64,000 bases of DNA, taken from Actinomycetes bacterium (lineage in GTDB: Bacteria > Actinomycetota > Acidimicrobiia > Acidimicrobiales > Microtrichaceae). Below are positions 37,793-45,427 of the stretch, in pieces. Below the pieces are notes generated by a model, which did no database searches, was not told the origin of the DNA, and was given only the letters and a program-made list of their open reading frames with translations. Numbering within the stretch: the first letter of the stretch is position 1; every line of letters begins with the position of its first letter. The DNA lies in assembly GCA_024222295.1 (NCBI GenBank), contig JAAEPF010000025.1, positions 1 to 64,000 on the forward strand, given 5' to 3'. The position numbers and the translations under genes were made by a program.

Positions 37793-38995
37793 TCAGCCCT
37801 GGGTGGGCGGCTGCCAGTGTTGCGAGGGCGTCTCGCCCGGCGGTGGCGGCGGGCCCGCCATTGTGCGTGACCCGGTGCGCCGGGCACGTGCGAGCTCCAC
37901 CGAACGTTGCACCTCGGCGGGGCCGATCATACCGAGCAGACGGTCCCCATCGAGCACGAGTGCGTAGCCCCATGGGCCCATACGGCCGATCACCTCGTTC
38001 ATGGGCTCGGTGGGGTCGAGCAGGGCCATGGAACCGACCGGCTGCATCAACTCGGCCGCCTGCACCTGGGCCCAGCGTTGGGCAGGCAGACGCTTGATGT
38101 GCTCCATCAGCAGCAGGCCGCGCACCTGGCCGGCCGCGTCGACCACCGGCAGGGCGGTCTGCGATGTGTGCGAGAACGGACCCTCGACCGCCTTCGCGAC
38201 GGTCGTCCAGGTGGTGGTCACCTGGACCGGGCTGAGCATCGCCCCCGCGGCGGTGAGCCCGGAAAGGGCGCGTTCGGCGCCGTAGTAGGCCGCCTCGGAC
38301 CGGGCCGCGTTGAACAGGAAGAAGCCGATCATGATGGTCCAGAGTCCACCGATGGACTCGAGGCGCCACATCTCGAGCACGCCGACGCCCATGAGCAGCA
38401 CGGCGATGCCCTTGCCGACCTGGGCGGCACCCTCAAGGCCCGTCGCGCGGTCGCCGCGCACCTTCCAGAGGATCGATCCGAGGATGCGCCCGCCGTCGAG
38501 CGGAGCGCCCGGCAGCAGATTGAAAGCTGCGAGGAATACGTTGATGAAGGCGAGCCAACCGAGCATCACGACCCACGGCTCGGGTCCGCCCACCGCGGAG
38601 AGGCCGACAGATGCTCCCCACATGAAGATGCCGATCACGACGCTGGCGACGGGGCCGGCCGCAGCGATGCGGAACTCCGCTCCCGGGCCCGGCGGATCGC
38701 CCTCGAGTTCGGCGACACCGCCGAACAACCAAAGTGTGATGCCCTTCACGCCCACGTCGTTGCGACGGGCGACGATCGAGTGGGCGAGCTCGTGGCCGAG
38801 AAGCGACGCGAGGAACACGAGCGCGCCGACGATGCCGATGCTCCAGTAGACGGCGGGCACGAGTCCGGGCACGACGCTCGGGAGCAGGCTCGACGAGAAC
38901 GACCACGCCAGCAGCCCACCGATGATCAGCACCGTCAGGTCGGCTGACACGTCGACCCCGAACATCCGGCCGAGTGAGATCCCACGCCCTCGCAT
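37793..38995 (-). CDS. Site-2 protease family zinc metalloprotease with CBS domains
   Basis: The 400-residue M50B-type membrane protease has the zinc motif HELAH (about 68-72) in the second helix and NLLPGAPLDGG as the third ligand region. Two CBS motifs follow the membrane core (residues about 240-360, VVDAAGQVRGLL and LVLDGDRLLGMI), which usually bind adenylates. Family members cut transmembrane anchors during regulated proteolysis. The C-terminus is Pro-rich. The ATG has GGAGAC just upstream. It lies 44 nt downstream of yaaA. Confidence 0.9.
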   Translation of the reverse strand: MRGRGISLGRMFGVDVSADLTVLIIGGLLAWSFSSSLLPSVVPGLVPAVYWSIGIVGALVFLASLLGHELAHSIVARRNDVGVKGITLWLFGGVAELEGDPPGPGAEFRIAAAGPVASVVIGIFMWGASVGLSAVGGPEPWVVMLGWLAFINVFLAAFNLLPGAPLDGGRILGSILWKVRGDRATGLEGAAQVGKGIAVLLMGVGVLEMWRLESIGGLWTIMIGFFLFNAARSEAAYYGAERALSGLTAAGAMLSPVQVTTTWTTVAKAVEGPFSHTSQTALPVVDAAGQVRGLLLMEHIKRLPAQRWAQVQAAELMQPVGSMALLDPTEPMNEVIGRMGPWGYALVLDGDRLLGMIGPAEVQRSVELARARRTGSRTMAGPPPPPGETPSQHWQPPTQG

Positions 38996-39039
38996 GTCTC
39001 CATGATCCCACGGCGGCCCGACTGGCCGCGGCGGATCAC

Positions 39040-39837
39040 CTAGTCAGCTGAGAGGAAGCGCAGCTGCATACGACCGTCGGCCTCGACCAGCGACTTCGGG
39101 TCGAGCCGGTAGCCGGCCGGGTGTTGCCAGCCTACGAGGTCGCCGGGCTCGGCCGACGGGTTGCGAACCAGGTGTGCCACCAGTGCCCCCTTGAGCGCCT
39201 TGTTCCAGTGGCTCACCGCCACCGGTTCGCCGCCGCGGCCGGGCTTCAGGAAGGTCGCCGTGCACTCAACCGACCCGAGGGGCGCGCGGAAGGCTGCCGC
39301 GTGCTCCTGTGGCAGGAGGTTCCAGAGCTCCGCGCCCTTCAGGTCGCGCGCCAGCGCTTCGGCGATGGAATCGCGCCACCAGGTGGACAGCTTGCCCAGC
39401 CCGCGCAGCGACGCCGACATCTTGAGCCGGTAGTCGGGGATGGCCTCGTCGGGTGCCACGACCCCCCACAGCCCGGAGAAGATCCGCACCGAACGCACCA
39501 GACGCCTGCGCGACCTCGCGTCCAGCGACGCGGCGTCGAGGTGCTGGTAGAGAACGCCGTCGTAGCGCTCGATGGCGGGCAGCGTAGCGGCTTCATCGAT
39601 GTCGAGGTCTGCGCCGATGGCGCGTTGCAGCGCGTCCCCCTTCACGCCGAGAAGCTTCGCCGCCGCCGCTCGGGTCATGGAGCGTGCGGCCAGCGTGGAG
39701 TCGAGCGCGTCGATCACTTCGCGCCGGCTTGCGTGCAGCGGATGATCACGTGCCCCTGGCAACGACTCCCATGGCGGACCCTCCCCGCCGAACGCCTTGC
39801 CTTCCGACGGCGGGATCAGGATCAGCCTTCGGCTCAT
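39040..39837 (-). CDS. yaaA: YaaA/UPF0246 peroxide-stress protein
   Basis: The 265-residue product starts LILIPPSEGKAFGGEGPPW, the UPF0246 signature, and has YDGVLYQHLD, RIFSGLWGVVAPDEAIPDYRLKM and NKALKGALVAHLV. In E. coli YaaA lowers intracellular iron during peroxide stress. Length is normal. ATG 39837 is used because it gives the conserved N-terminus; an upstream in-frame ATG lies in the preceding gene. The gap to the preceding gene is 7 nt. Confidence 0.85.
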   Translation of the reverse strand: MSRRLILIPPSEGKAFGGEGPPWESLPGARDHPLHASRREVIDALDSTLAARSMTRAAAAKLLGVKGDALQRAIGADLDIDEAATLPAIERYDGVLYQHLDAASLDARSRRRLVRSVRIFSGLWGVVAPDEAIPDYRLKMSASLRGLGKLSTWWRDSIAEALARDLKGAELWNLLPQEHAAAFRAPLGSVECTATFLKPGRGGEPVAVSHWNKALKGALVAHLVRNPSAEPGDLVGWQHPAGYRLDPKSLVEADGRMQLRFLSAD

Positions 39838-39844
39838 GGTCGGC

Positions 39845-40963
39845 TCACGGCTGGACCGCCTCCATCGAGCCCTCGCGCACCATGAGCCTGGAGGTGTCGA
39901 CCACCTCCAGGTCATCGGTTGTCAGGGTCTTGAGTGTGGCCAGGTCGTCGTCGTCCCAACGCGCGTCGGGGGTGCCGGACAGCGAGAAGGATCCTCCGGT
40001 GTCTCCGAGGATCACACCGTGGGTCTGCATGGCCCGGGCGACAACCTGCGCCTGTGGTCCGAGCGCGGACAGATCGACGTCCTTGCGCAACCGGAACCAG
40101 GTGCCCATCGGCGGCGCATCGGGGTCCTCGCTGGGTCCGTCGGACGCCCGGGCAGGCCAGACGTGCGCCCCGCCGACGACCGGGCTGCCCACGAAGATCG
40201 CATGGTCCACCGATCCTGCGGCCACCTGCTCGTAGGTGATGGTCATCGGCTGCATCGGGAATCCCGAAGCCGTGGTGCGGCCCTTGGGGTACTGCAGGGA
40301 ATCGAGATTCCAGATGGCACCCGAACCGGCGCGCCACGAGCCGAACCACTTGCGCGTCGCCCACATCTCCCACATGCGACGCTGCTCGAGGTCGATTCCG
40401 ATGTAGTGCTCGTCGATCCCGTACCAGGGCATCGACTGGATGTAGGCCGGGTCGGTGATCGGGTAGCTGCCCTCATCGCTGCCGGCAGGAAGTGTGAAGC
40501 GGACCTCATGGGTCGGCGTGTCGGCCGACACGAGGTTGAATGGCTTGCCGGCAACCCGGCCGTTACTCACCTTCGAAGCGGCGTAGGGCTGCAGGGGCAG
40601 AGAGCCGAGCGCGTCGATGTTGGCGTTGGACTCCGCAGCCACGGGCAGGTCCCCCACGGTGCGGTAGAAGAACGCCTCATCCGCGAACAGCCGGGGCAAC
40701 GGCGGGAACTCCGGCACGGTGAACTGTGGCGGCCAGTTCACCCAGCCGACGAGCAGGGCCACCACGATGAGCACCGCACTGGCGAGCAACCCGACCGGTC
40801 GACGGCGCGGCTTGTCGCGACGGCGTCGCCGGACCCTCAGCACGACCGACACGACCAGGATCGTGACCGCGAGAGCGCCCAGGAGCACCGCCATGCCCAA
40901 CAGGAACTGCTGGGAGCCGGGCAACATGACCTCCGCCGGGCCGGTGATGTCGTTCTGGTCCAC
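39845..40963 (-). CDS. Membrane-anchored protein of unknown function
   Basis: The 372-residue product has two predicted membrane helices (residues 20-42 and 57-76) separated by a very basic loop (RVRRRRRDKPRRR), then a long outside domain. The domain has YIQSMPWYGIDEHYIGID, HAIFVGSPVVGGAHVWPARASDGP and, near the end, a pattern of long Arg/Asp segments with MQTHGVILGDTGGSFSLSGTPDARWDDDDL. That last part recalls a domain seen in plant and bacterial secreted proteins with no named activity. GTG 40963 starts one base after the tRNA-Arg 3' end. ATG 40927, with GGAGG very close, is an alternative start. Confidence 0.7.
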   Translation of the reverse strand: MDQNDITGPAEVMLPGSQQFLLGMAVLLGALAVTILVVSVVLRVRRRRRDKPRRRPVGLLASAVLIVVALLVGWVNWPPQFTVPEFPPLPRLFADEAFFYRTVGDLPVAAESNANIDALGSLPLQPYAASKVSNGRVAGKPFNLVSADTPTHEVRFTLPAGSDEGSYPITDPAYIQSMPWYGIDEHYIGIDLEQRRMWEMWATRKWFGSWRAGSGAIWNLDSLQYPKGRTTASGFPMQPMTITYEQVAAGSVDHAIFVGSPVVGGAHVWPARASDGPSEDPDAPPMGTWFRLRKDVDLSALGPQAQVVARAMQTHGVILGDTGGSFSLSGTPDARWDDDDLATLKTLTTDDLEVVDTSRLMVREGSMEAVQP

Positions 40964-40964
40964 G

Positions 40965-41038
40965 CGCCCCCGGCAGGATTCGAACCTGCGACCGTCGGAT
41001 TAGAAGTCCGATGCTCTGTCCAGCTGAGCTACGGGGGC
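40965..41038 (-). tRNA. tRNA-Arg (anticodon TCT)
   Basis: The acceptor stem GCCCCCG pairs with CGGGGGC, with discriminator G. The anticodon arm CGGA-CTTCTAA-TCCG carries TCT, and the T arm is GCAGG-TTCGAAT-CCTGC. CCA is not encoded. The downstream gene starts at 40963, one base after the mature 3' end. Confidence 0.96.
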
Positions 41039-41047
41039 GAGCAGCGC

Positions 41048-41059
41048 ACGGTATATGAT
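41048..41059. promoter_or_regulatory. Back-to-back -10 elements of tRNA-Arg and tRNA-His
   Basis: TACCGT on - (41053-41048) predicts a start near 41041, next to tRNA-Arg. TATGAT on + (41054-41059) predicts a start near 41066 for tRNA-His. The hexamers are adjacent, giving the symmetric ACGGTATATGAT. Confidence 0.5.
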
Positions 41060-41074
41060 TTCCGACCTTGTCAT

Positions 41075-41153
41075 GGTGGCCGTAGCTCAGTCCGGTTAGA
41101 GCGCCAGGTTGTGGCCCTGGAGGTCGGGGGTTCAAGTCCCCTCGGTCACCCCA
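41075..41153 (+). tRNA. tRNA-His (anticodon GTG)
   Basis: GTGGCCG pairs with CGGTCAC. An extra G(-1) faces C73, typical of tRNA-His, and CCA is encoded. The anticodon arm CAGG-TTGTGGC-CCTG carries GTG, and the T arm is GGGGG-TTCAAGT-CCCCT. Confidence 0.95.
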
Positions 41154-41196
41154 TGCGAGCGGCGGAACCGCTTGGGTCGGTCCTCCGCCGCGTCGC

Positions 41197-41202
41197 TACA
41201 AT
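41197..41202 (+). promoter_or_regulatory. -10 element of tRNA-Lys
   Basis: TACAAT (41197-41202) lies 21 nt before the tRNA; a possible -35 TTGGGT is at 41172-41177. Confidence 0.5.
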
Positions 41203-41223
41203 CCAACTGCAATTCATCATCCT

Positions 41224-41296
41224 GCGCCTCTAGCTCAATTGGCAGAGCATCGGACTCTTAATCCGCAGGTTCTGGGCTCAAGTCCCAGGGGGCGTA
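41224..41296 (+). tRNA. tRNA-Lys (anticodon CTT)
   Basis: GCGCCTC pairs with GGGGCGT through two wobble pairs, with discriminator A. The anticodon arm CGGA-CTCTTAA-TCCG carries CTT, and the T arm is CTGGG-CTCAAGT-CCCAG. CCA is not encoded. Confidence 0.95.
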
Positions 41297-41302
41297 CAAC
41301 AC

Positions 41303-41342
41303 AAGAGCCAGATCCCAGCAACACCAAGGGGTCTGGCTCTTT
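41303..41342 (+). terminator. Rho-independent terminator after tRNA-Lys
   Basis: The arms AAGAGCCAGATCCC and GGGGTCTGGCTCTT form a stem of about 14 bp with one mismatch around an 11-nt loop, followed by TT. It is the clearest terminator in the window. Confidence 0.8.
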
Positions 41343-41437
41343 GCTGTCTCCGGGCAGGTGACAATGCCATCGCTGGTGGCGCGGCCGCCGTTAACGACCG
41401 AGGCGAGCACGAGTGAATACCGGCGTGCCGGTGGTGC

Positions 41438-42034
41438 TCAGGGCTGGATCGGAGGCCGCACCTGCAGGTGCTCGGGCAGCGCATCGTTGACGCAGTTGGC
41501 GAACCACTGATTGGCCGTCTTGGTCATGTGCACGCCGTCGCGGAAACCCACCGCCTGGCCGCGGCAGTCGATCGTGTCGGGGCGGTTCGCCAACAGCCAG
41601 TCGCTCAACGGATCGATCAGGTGTGCCCAGCCCTGGGCGGGGTTGGCAACCCAGCGCACCGGGATACCGCGCGACTGCACGGCCGTTTCGAACTCGAGCA
41701 TGCCGTTGATCTGGTCGGCCACGGTGGTGTGTACAGCGCCGTTGGTGCCGCCCATCACGATCATGAGCTCGGGCGTCCATGGGCCGCCGTCGTCGAGCTG
41801 GTCGATCACGAAGTCGACCGTCTTGCCCAGCGGTGCGTAGTCGTTGAAGCCGGTACCGCCACCACCGCAGGTGTACGGCTTGGAAGCCATGGCAACAGCC
41901 ATCTCGAACGCGACGGAGTCGCCACAGGCCCACAGCGGATGGTCGGGCGTGGGCGGTGTGCCCCCCGGCGTGGTGACACAGGACGCGGCGATCACACCAC
42001 AAAACGCAACTACTGCCAACATCCACTTGAACAC
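41438..42034 (-). CDS. SGNH/GDSL-type hydrolase lipoprotein
   Basis: The 198-residue product has a lipobox (VIAASC, Cys19). The hydrolase core shows block I GDS with Ser40, GGTNGA as block III (about 95-100), and block V DGVH with Asp166 and His169. Such enzymes are esterases or acyl-transfer enzymes, here probably outside the membrane and possibly acting on glycan acyl groups. The GTG follows a GGAGGGGG site. It is the leftmost gene of the surface-glycan region. Confidence 0.8.
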   Translation of the reverse strand: MFKWMLAVVAFCGVIAASCVTTPGGTPPTPDHPLWACGDSVAFEMAVAMASKPYTCGGGGTGFNDYAPLGKTVDFVIDQLDDGGPWTPELMIVMGGTNGAVHTTVADQINGMLEFETAVQSRGIPVRWVANPAQGWAHLIDPLSDWLLANRPDTIDCRGQAVGFRDGVHMTKTANQWFANCVNDALPEHLQVRPPIQP

Positions 42035-42133
42035 GGCGGATCCCCCTCCAAGACGATCAACACGCGGGCCATGGCCCTTAACTCAGCAGCGGACTTTGTA
42101 GCACGGTGTCGGCAGAGGTGCCGAGTCGCGCCA

Positions 42134-42163
42134 GGTCCGGGGGGTCTACCCCTACCCCGGACC
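42134..42163 (-). terminator. GC-rich hairpin across the glycosyltransferase stop codon
   Basis: The perfect 9-bp arms GGTCCGGGG (42134-42142) and CCCCGGACC (42155-42163) enclose 12 nt, and the TAG stop of the gene lies at 42154-42152 at the edge of the loop. There is no T run, so termination is possible but unproven. Confidence 0.4.
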
Positions 42164-43345
42164 CCGGCCGATGGCCTCGAGGTAGACGTCCTCAAGGCGG
42201 GCGGCCGCGGCGGCCCACGTGAGCTGGTCGCGATGGGCGATCACCGCGTGGCGCATCCCGGCCAACCCCACGGGGTCACCTGCCAGTTCCGAGAGCTGAG
42301 CGGTGAGGGTGTCGGTATCGCCGACGGCATGGACGAAGCCGTGGGTGTCGTCGGCCATCAGCGCGCCGGCGGCATCGGACACGAGCAGAACGCAGCCGCA
42401 CGCTTGCGCCTCGTAGGTGACGAGCGCCGAGCCCTCCTCGATCGATGGCAGCACGAAGGCGTCGGCGCTTCGCATCAATGCCCCCGGGTCGTCGGTGAAC
42501 TCACACAGTTCGACTCCCGGCAGGGAGAGCATCGGGGCCAGAAGCTTCCGGTAAGCCGACTCCCACCGGCCCGCTATGACGAAGGTGGCTCCTCTCTCGC
42601 CGAGTCCGGACGCCTTCCAGGCCTCGAGTGCGTAGTGCACTCCCTTGCGTGGGTCGCAGCTGCCCACGAACAAGAGCCGGAAGGGCCCATCGGAGCGCTC
42701 CTGCGCGGGCAACTCGAACCGCTTCGGATCGAATCCGTAGCGATGCCGCAGGATCGGTGGCGGACCCGATTCACGTTCCATGTACGACTCGGCCACGGCG
42801 TGCGACGGCGCCAGCACGAAGGAGCACAGATCGTACTCCCGCTCCTCGCGGGCAAGCCGCTCGGAGTTGTGCTGGTGAGATGCTCCGGCCGGGAGCTCGA
42901 GACCGAGGCGTGCCACCTCCTCAGCCACCCGACGGTAGGCAACCCTCGTGTACGTGTTGGGCGACTCGCGCAGCCCCGCCACCCCGGCCGAGCGGGCCGC
43001 CTCGAACGTGCGAACCGAGGCGATTGGCCAGCCGTGGACCACCTCGAAGCCCTCACTGAGCAGCCGGCTCGCGCGCCAGTCGTGGTAGCGCAGCGCCCTG
43101 TCGCCCCCAAGTGCTCGGTGCGGAATGCGCCGGCCCGCCACGCTCAGGGTCTCGATCACGTCGCCCCCCAGGCCGTCGCGGGAACCGGCCACGCTGGCGG
43201 TGCAAACGGTCACCTCCAGCCCGCGATTTACGAGCCCCCTGACCTGGTTGGCCGCTGTGGTCCCTATCCCGGGCGCGCCCAACACGTGGGGAAAGCTGTA
43301 CAGCACGCGCGGCCTGGGCGGGCCGACGGAGTCAGACAACCGCAA
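42152..43345 (-). CDS. GT4-family glycosyltransferase
   Basis: The 397-residue GT-B enzyme has the retaining GT4 pattern: RVLYSFPHVLGAPGIGTTAANQVRGL near the N-terminus, then LLFVGSCDPRKGVHYALEAW and the Glu-x7-Glu motif in SIEEGSALVTYEAQACG. It transfers a sugar from a nucleotide donor to a growing glycan at the inner membrane face. TTG 43345 overlaps the methyltransferase stop by 14 nt; TTG 43339 or GTG 43306 could also start it. The two genes form an operon on the minus strand. Confidence 0.87.
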   Translation of the reverse strand: MRLSDSVGPPRPRVLYSFPHVLGAPGIGTTAANQVRGLVNRGLEVTVCTASVAGSRDGLGGDVIETLSVAGRRIPHRALGGDRALRYHDWRASRLLSEGFEVVHGWPIASVRTFEAARSAGVAGLRESPNTYTRVAYRRVAEEVARLGLELPAGASHQHNSERLAREEREYDLCSFVLAPSHAVAESYMERESGPPPILRHRYGFDPKRFELPAQERSDGPFRLLFVGSCDPRKGVHYALEAWKASGLGERGATFVIAGRWESAYRKLLAPMLSLPGVELCEFTDDPGALMRSADAFVLPSIEEGSALVTYEAQACGCVLLVSDAAGALMADDTHGFVHAVGDTDTLTAQLSELAGDPVGLAGMRHAVIAHRDQLTWAAAAARLEDVYLEAIGRGPG

Positions 43346-44591
43346 CCTCGGGCTCGAGACCCATTTCCTTCAGGTCGGCCCGGATCTCCGACTCATAGGC
43401 GCCGTTCATGATCACGACCACGTCGACGCCCGCCTCGGCAAGGCTCTCAGCCGGGGCGACCTCGTGACCCGTTCCCGGCAGGAACCGGCCGTGCTTTCGC
43501 GGGTTCACGTCGATCACGGTGTCGACCCCCTGCCCTGCCAGGGTGAGGAAGGTCACGCCCTTGGCTCCGCCGCCCCACAGCGCGATTCTCTTGCCCGATC
43601 CTTTCCACGAGGCGATCCTGTCCCGCCACCCCTCAATGATCGACCCGTAGCCGGGCACGAACCGCGCCAACTCCGCCGCGGTCGAGTCAGCCCTGTCCTT
43701 CAGATCTTCGGGGGTGCCGGTCTCCCCGTCGGCGATGGCCTCGAGCGACAGGAACTGGCCGCCGAAGCTCGGTTCGACCGATGTGACCCGGAACCCGGCC
43801 GCGCGGGCCGCCCATTCGAGTGACACCGACGAGAAGTAGGTGCAGTGCTGATAGATCACGTCCCAAACGCCTGACTCGGTGAAGGTGAACGCCGAGTTGG
43901 GCACCTCCACGTAGAGCGCACACCGCGGGCTGGTGTCGACCGCGGAGCGGATGCCCGAAAGCATCTCCACCGGGTCCACGAGGTGTTCGAGCACGTGACG
44001 GGAGCACACGAGCCCCACGTCGCCAGTCACCGTGGAGCTGTCGAACATGGTTCGCACGAGGTGCACATCGAGGCCGTCGAGGTGGTCTATCTCGCCTTCG
44101 TAGGTGGGGTCGTAGCCGGTCGCCCTGCCCGCACCCGCCTCGGCGAGCATGGCCAGGAACTCCCCTTTTCCACTTCCGACCTCAACAACCGGGCTCCCGG
44201 CCAGGCCATGATCCTTGACCAGTCGTTGCGCCAAGTCACTTGCCCACGCCCGGAACGACCCCGAGAACAGCTGCGAGTTCTCGTAGTCCCCTTCGTAGGG
44301 CACGAGTTCGGGGTCGAACCCTGAGTTCGTGACCGCCGAGCAGCGCCTGCACAACACGAGTCGCATCTCCCCGACGGGAGCGGCCCGGGCTGCCTCGCGG
44401 GTCGCGAACATCTCGGTGCACTGCACAGGCACCGAGTCGGCGTCCAAGAACGCCACTGTGTCGTTCTCTGCACACACCAGGCAGGGGGCCATCCGGGGCA
44501 CGGTACCGGGATTGAACGCATTTGCCGGACCTCCCCGGTGTTCTGAGAGACAGGGCAGGTCTGACATGAATGCCGCACGCGCCATCTCCAC
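43332..44591 (-). CDS. C-methyltransferase-type SAM protein (zinc finger + methyltransferase + C-terminal domain)
   Basis: The protein of up to 419 residues has N-terminal Cys pairs (CLVC and CRRC, a zinc-binding domain), a class I SAM fold (VVEVGSGKGEFLAMLAEAG) with SRHVLEHLVDP, and a C-terminal domain with ALWGGGAKGVTFL and VIDVNPRKHGRFLPGTG. This order is that of NDP-sugar C-methyltransferases. It is a clear paralogue of the gene at 61590-62783. GTG 44591, ATG 44567 and ATG 44492 are possible starts; none has a good binding site. Confidence 0.8.
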   Translation of the reverse strand: MEMARAAFMSDLPCLSEHRGGPANAFNPGTVPRMAPCLVCAENDTVAFLDADSVPVQCTEMFATREAARAAPVGEMRLVLCRRCSAVTNSGFDPELVPYEGDYENSQLFSGSFRAWASDLAQRLVKDHGLAGSPVVEVGSGKGEFLAMLAEAGAGRATGYDPTYEGEIDHLDGLDVHLVRTMFDSSTVTGDVGLVCSRHVLEHLVDPVEMLSGIRSAVDTSPRCALYVEVPNSAFTFTESGVWDVIYQHCTYFSSVSLEWAARAAGFRVTSVEPSFGGQFLSLEAIADGETGTPEDLKDRADSTAAELARFVPGYGSIIEGWRDRIASWKGSGKRIALWGGGAKGVTFLTLAGQGVDTVIDVNPRKHGRFLPGTGHEVAPAESLAEAGVDVVVIMNGAYESEIRADLKEMGLEPEVAVV

Positions 44592-44622
44592 CCGCAGTCA
44601 TTCATTTCCGATTACCTGATGA

Positions 44623-44636
44623 CATACCTGTATGAT
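44623..44636. promoter_or_regulatory. Short palindrome and -10 between divergent methyltransferase genes
   Basis: CATACCTGTATG (44623-44634) is an inverted repeat, and TATGAT (44631-44636) overlaps its right half. The hexamer predicts a start near 44643, 3 nt before ATG 44646. The palindrome could be an operator. Confidence 0.4.
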
Positions 44637-44645
44637 TGCAGTGCC

Positions 44646-45401
44646 ATGACCACGGCAGGAGTATCGCCAACTCACTGGATGGCATCAACTGATGACCCGA
44701 TGGACCCCGCTGCTATTCAGGCGCGGTCCCAGCACCTCGGCCGAACTCGCCGGGCCCCGGTCGCCAGCCGCGTCGAGTACCTCCGCGACCTCGCCCGCGA
44801 CAAGAGAGTCCTCGACATCGGCGTGGTCGACCACAGCTCCGACACCGACCGCCGCGACAATTGGCTGCACGGCGCCCTTGCAGGCACGGCCAGTGAGCTC
44901 CTGGGTGTCGACATCGTCGCTGGGGAGATCGAGCGCCTGAAGGAACAGGGCTACAACGTCGAGTGCATGGACGTCACAGCAGGCGAGCTGCCGCCCGGCC
45001 AGTGGGACCTGATCGTGGCTGGCGAGCTGCTCGAGCACCTCTCCAGCCCCGGCGGCCTCTTCGATGCCGCAGCGAAGCTCCTCGCACCCGCCGGCACTTT
45101 GGTGCTCACGACCCCGAACCCCTACGCGCTGTGGCGCGTGGCCCAGAATCTCAGCGACCGCACCTCTGAGAACCTCGACCATGCGCTGCTGATCAACCCC
45201 TGGGGCATGACCGAACTCGCAGACCGCGCGGGACTGGGGCTGCTCTCCTTCCGGGGCATCGGCCCCAACCCGGTCGGCTGGAAGGCGCAGCTCGCTTACA
45301 AGGCCTCCGGCCTGGGACTCGTGAAGATGACACCCGAAGCGTTCTGCGAGTCGATCCTCTACGAGGTCGGTCACAACTCGGCGGACCCGGCGTTCTCCTG
45401 A
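44646..45401 (+). CDS. Class I SAM-dependent methyltransferase
   Basis: The 251-residue protein has a SAM-binding start (RVLDIGVVDHSSD), ELLGVDIVAGEIERL, and LIVAGELLEHLSSPGG, the ubiquinone-biosynthesis-type fold. LTTPNPYALWRVAQNL is typical of glycan-cluster methyltransferases. It probably methylates a sugar or lipid-linked glycan; the acceptor is unknown. ATG 44646 is preferred over 44619 because TATGAT lies just upstream and would place the first ATG before the transcript start. Confidence 0.78.
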   Translation: MTTAGVSPTHWMASTDDPMDPAAIQARSQHLGRTRRAPVASRVEYLRDLARDKRVLDIGVVDHSSDTDRRDNWLHGALAGTASELLGVDIVAGEIERLKEQGYNVECMDVTAGELPPGQWDLIVAGELLEHLSSPGGLFDAAAKLLAPAGTLVLTTPNPYALWRVAQNLSDRTSENLDHALLINPWGMTELADRAGLGLLSFRGIGPNPVGWKAQLAYKASGLGLVKMTPEAFCESILYEVGHNSADPAFS

Positions 45402-45414
45402 CGCCGGGCCCCGG

Positions 45415-45420
45415 TACCTT
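45415..45420 (+). promoter_or_regulatory. -10 element before the GT2 gene at 45428
   Basis: TACCTT (45415-45420) ends 7 nt before TTG 45428, fitting a leaderless start on a TTG codon. Confidence 0.4.
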
Positions 45421-45427
45421 CTGAACC

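Noticed and set aside
42066-42077. Perfect palindrome GGGCCATGGCCC in the SGNH gene leader
   Set aside because: Twelve-base palindromes of G and C are expected by chance at this GC content, and there is no second copy nearby.
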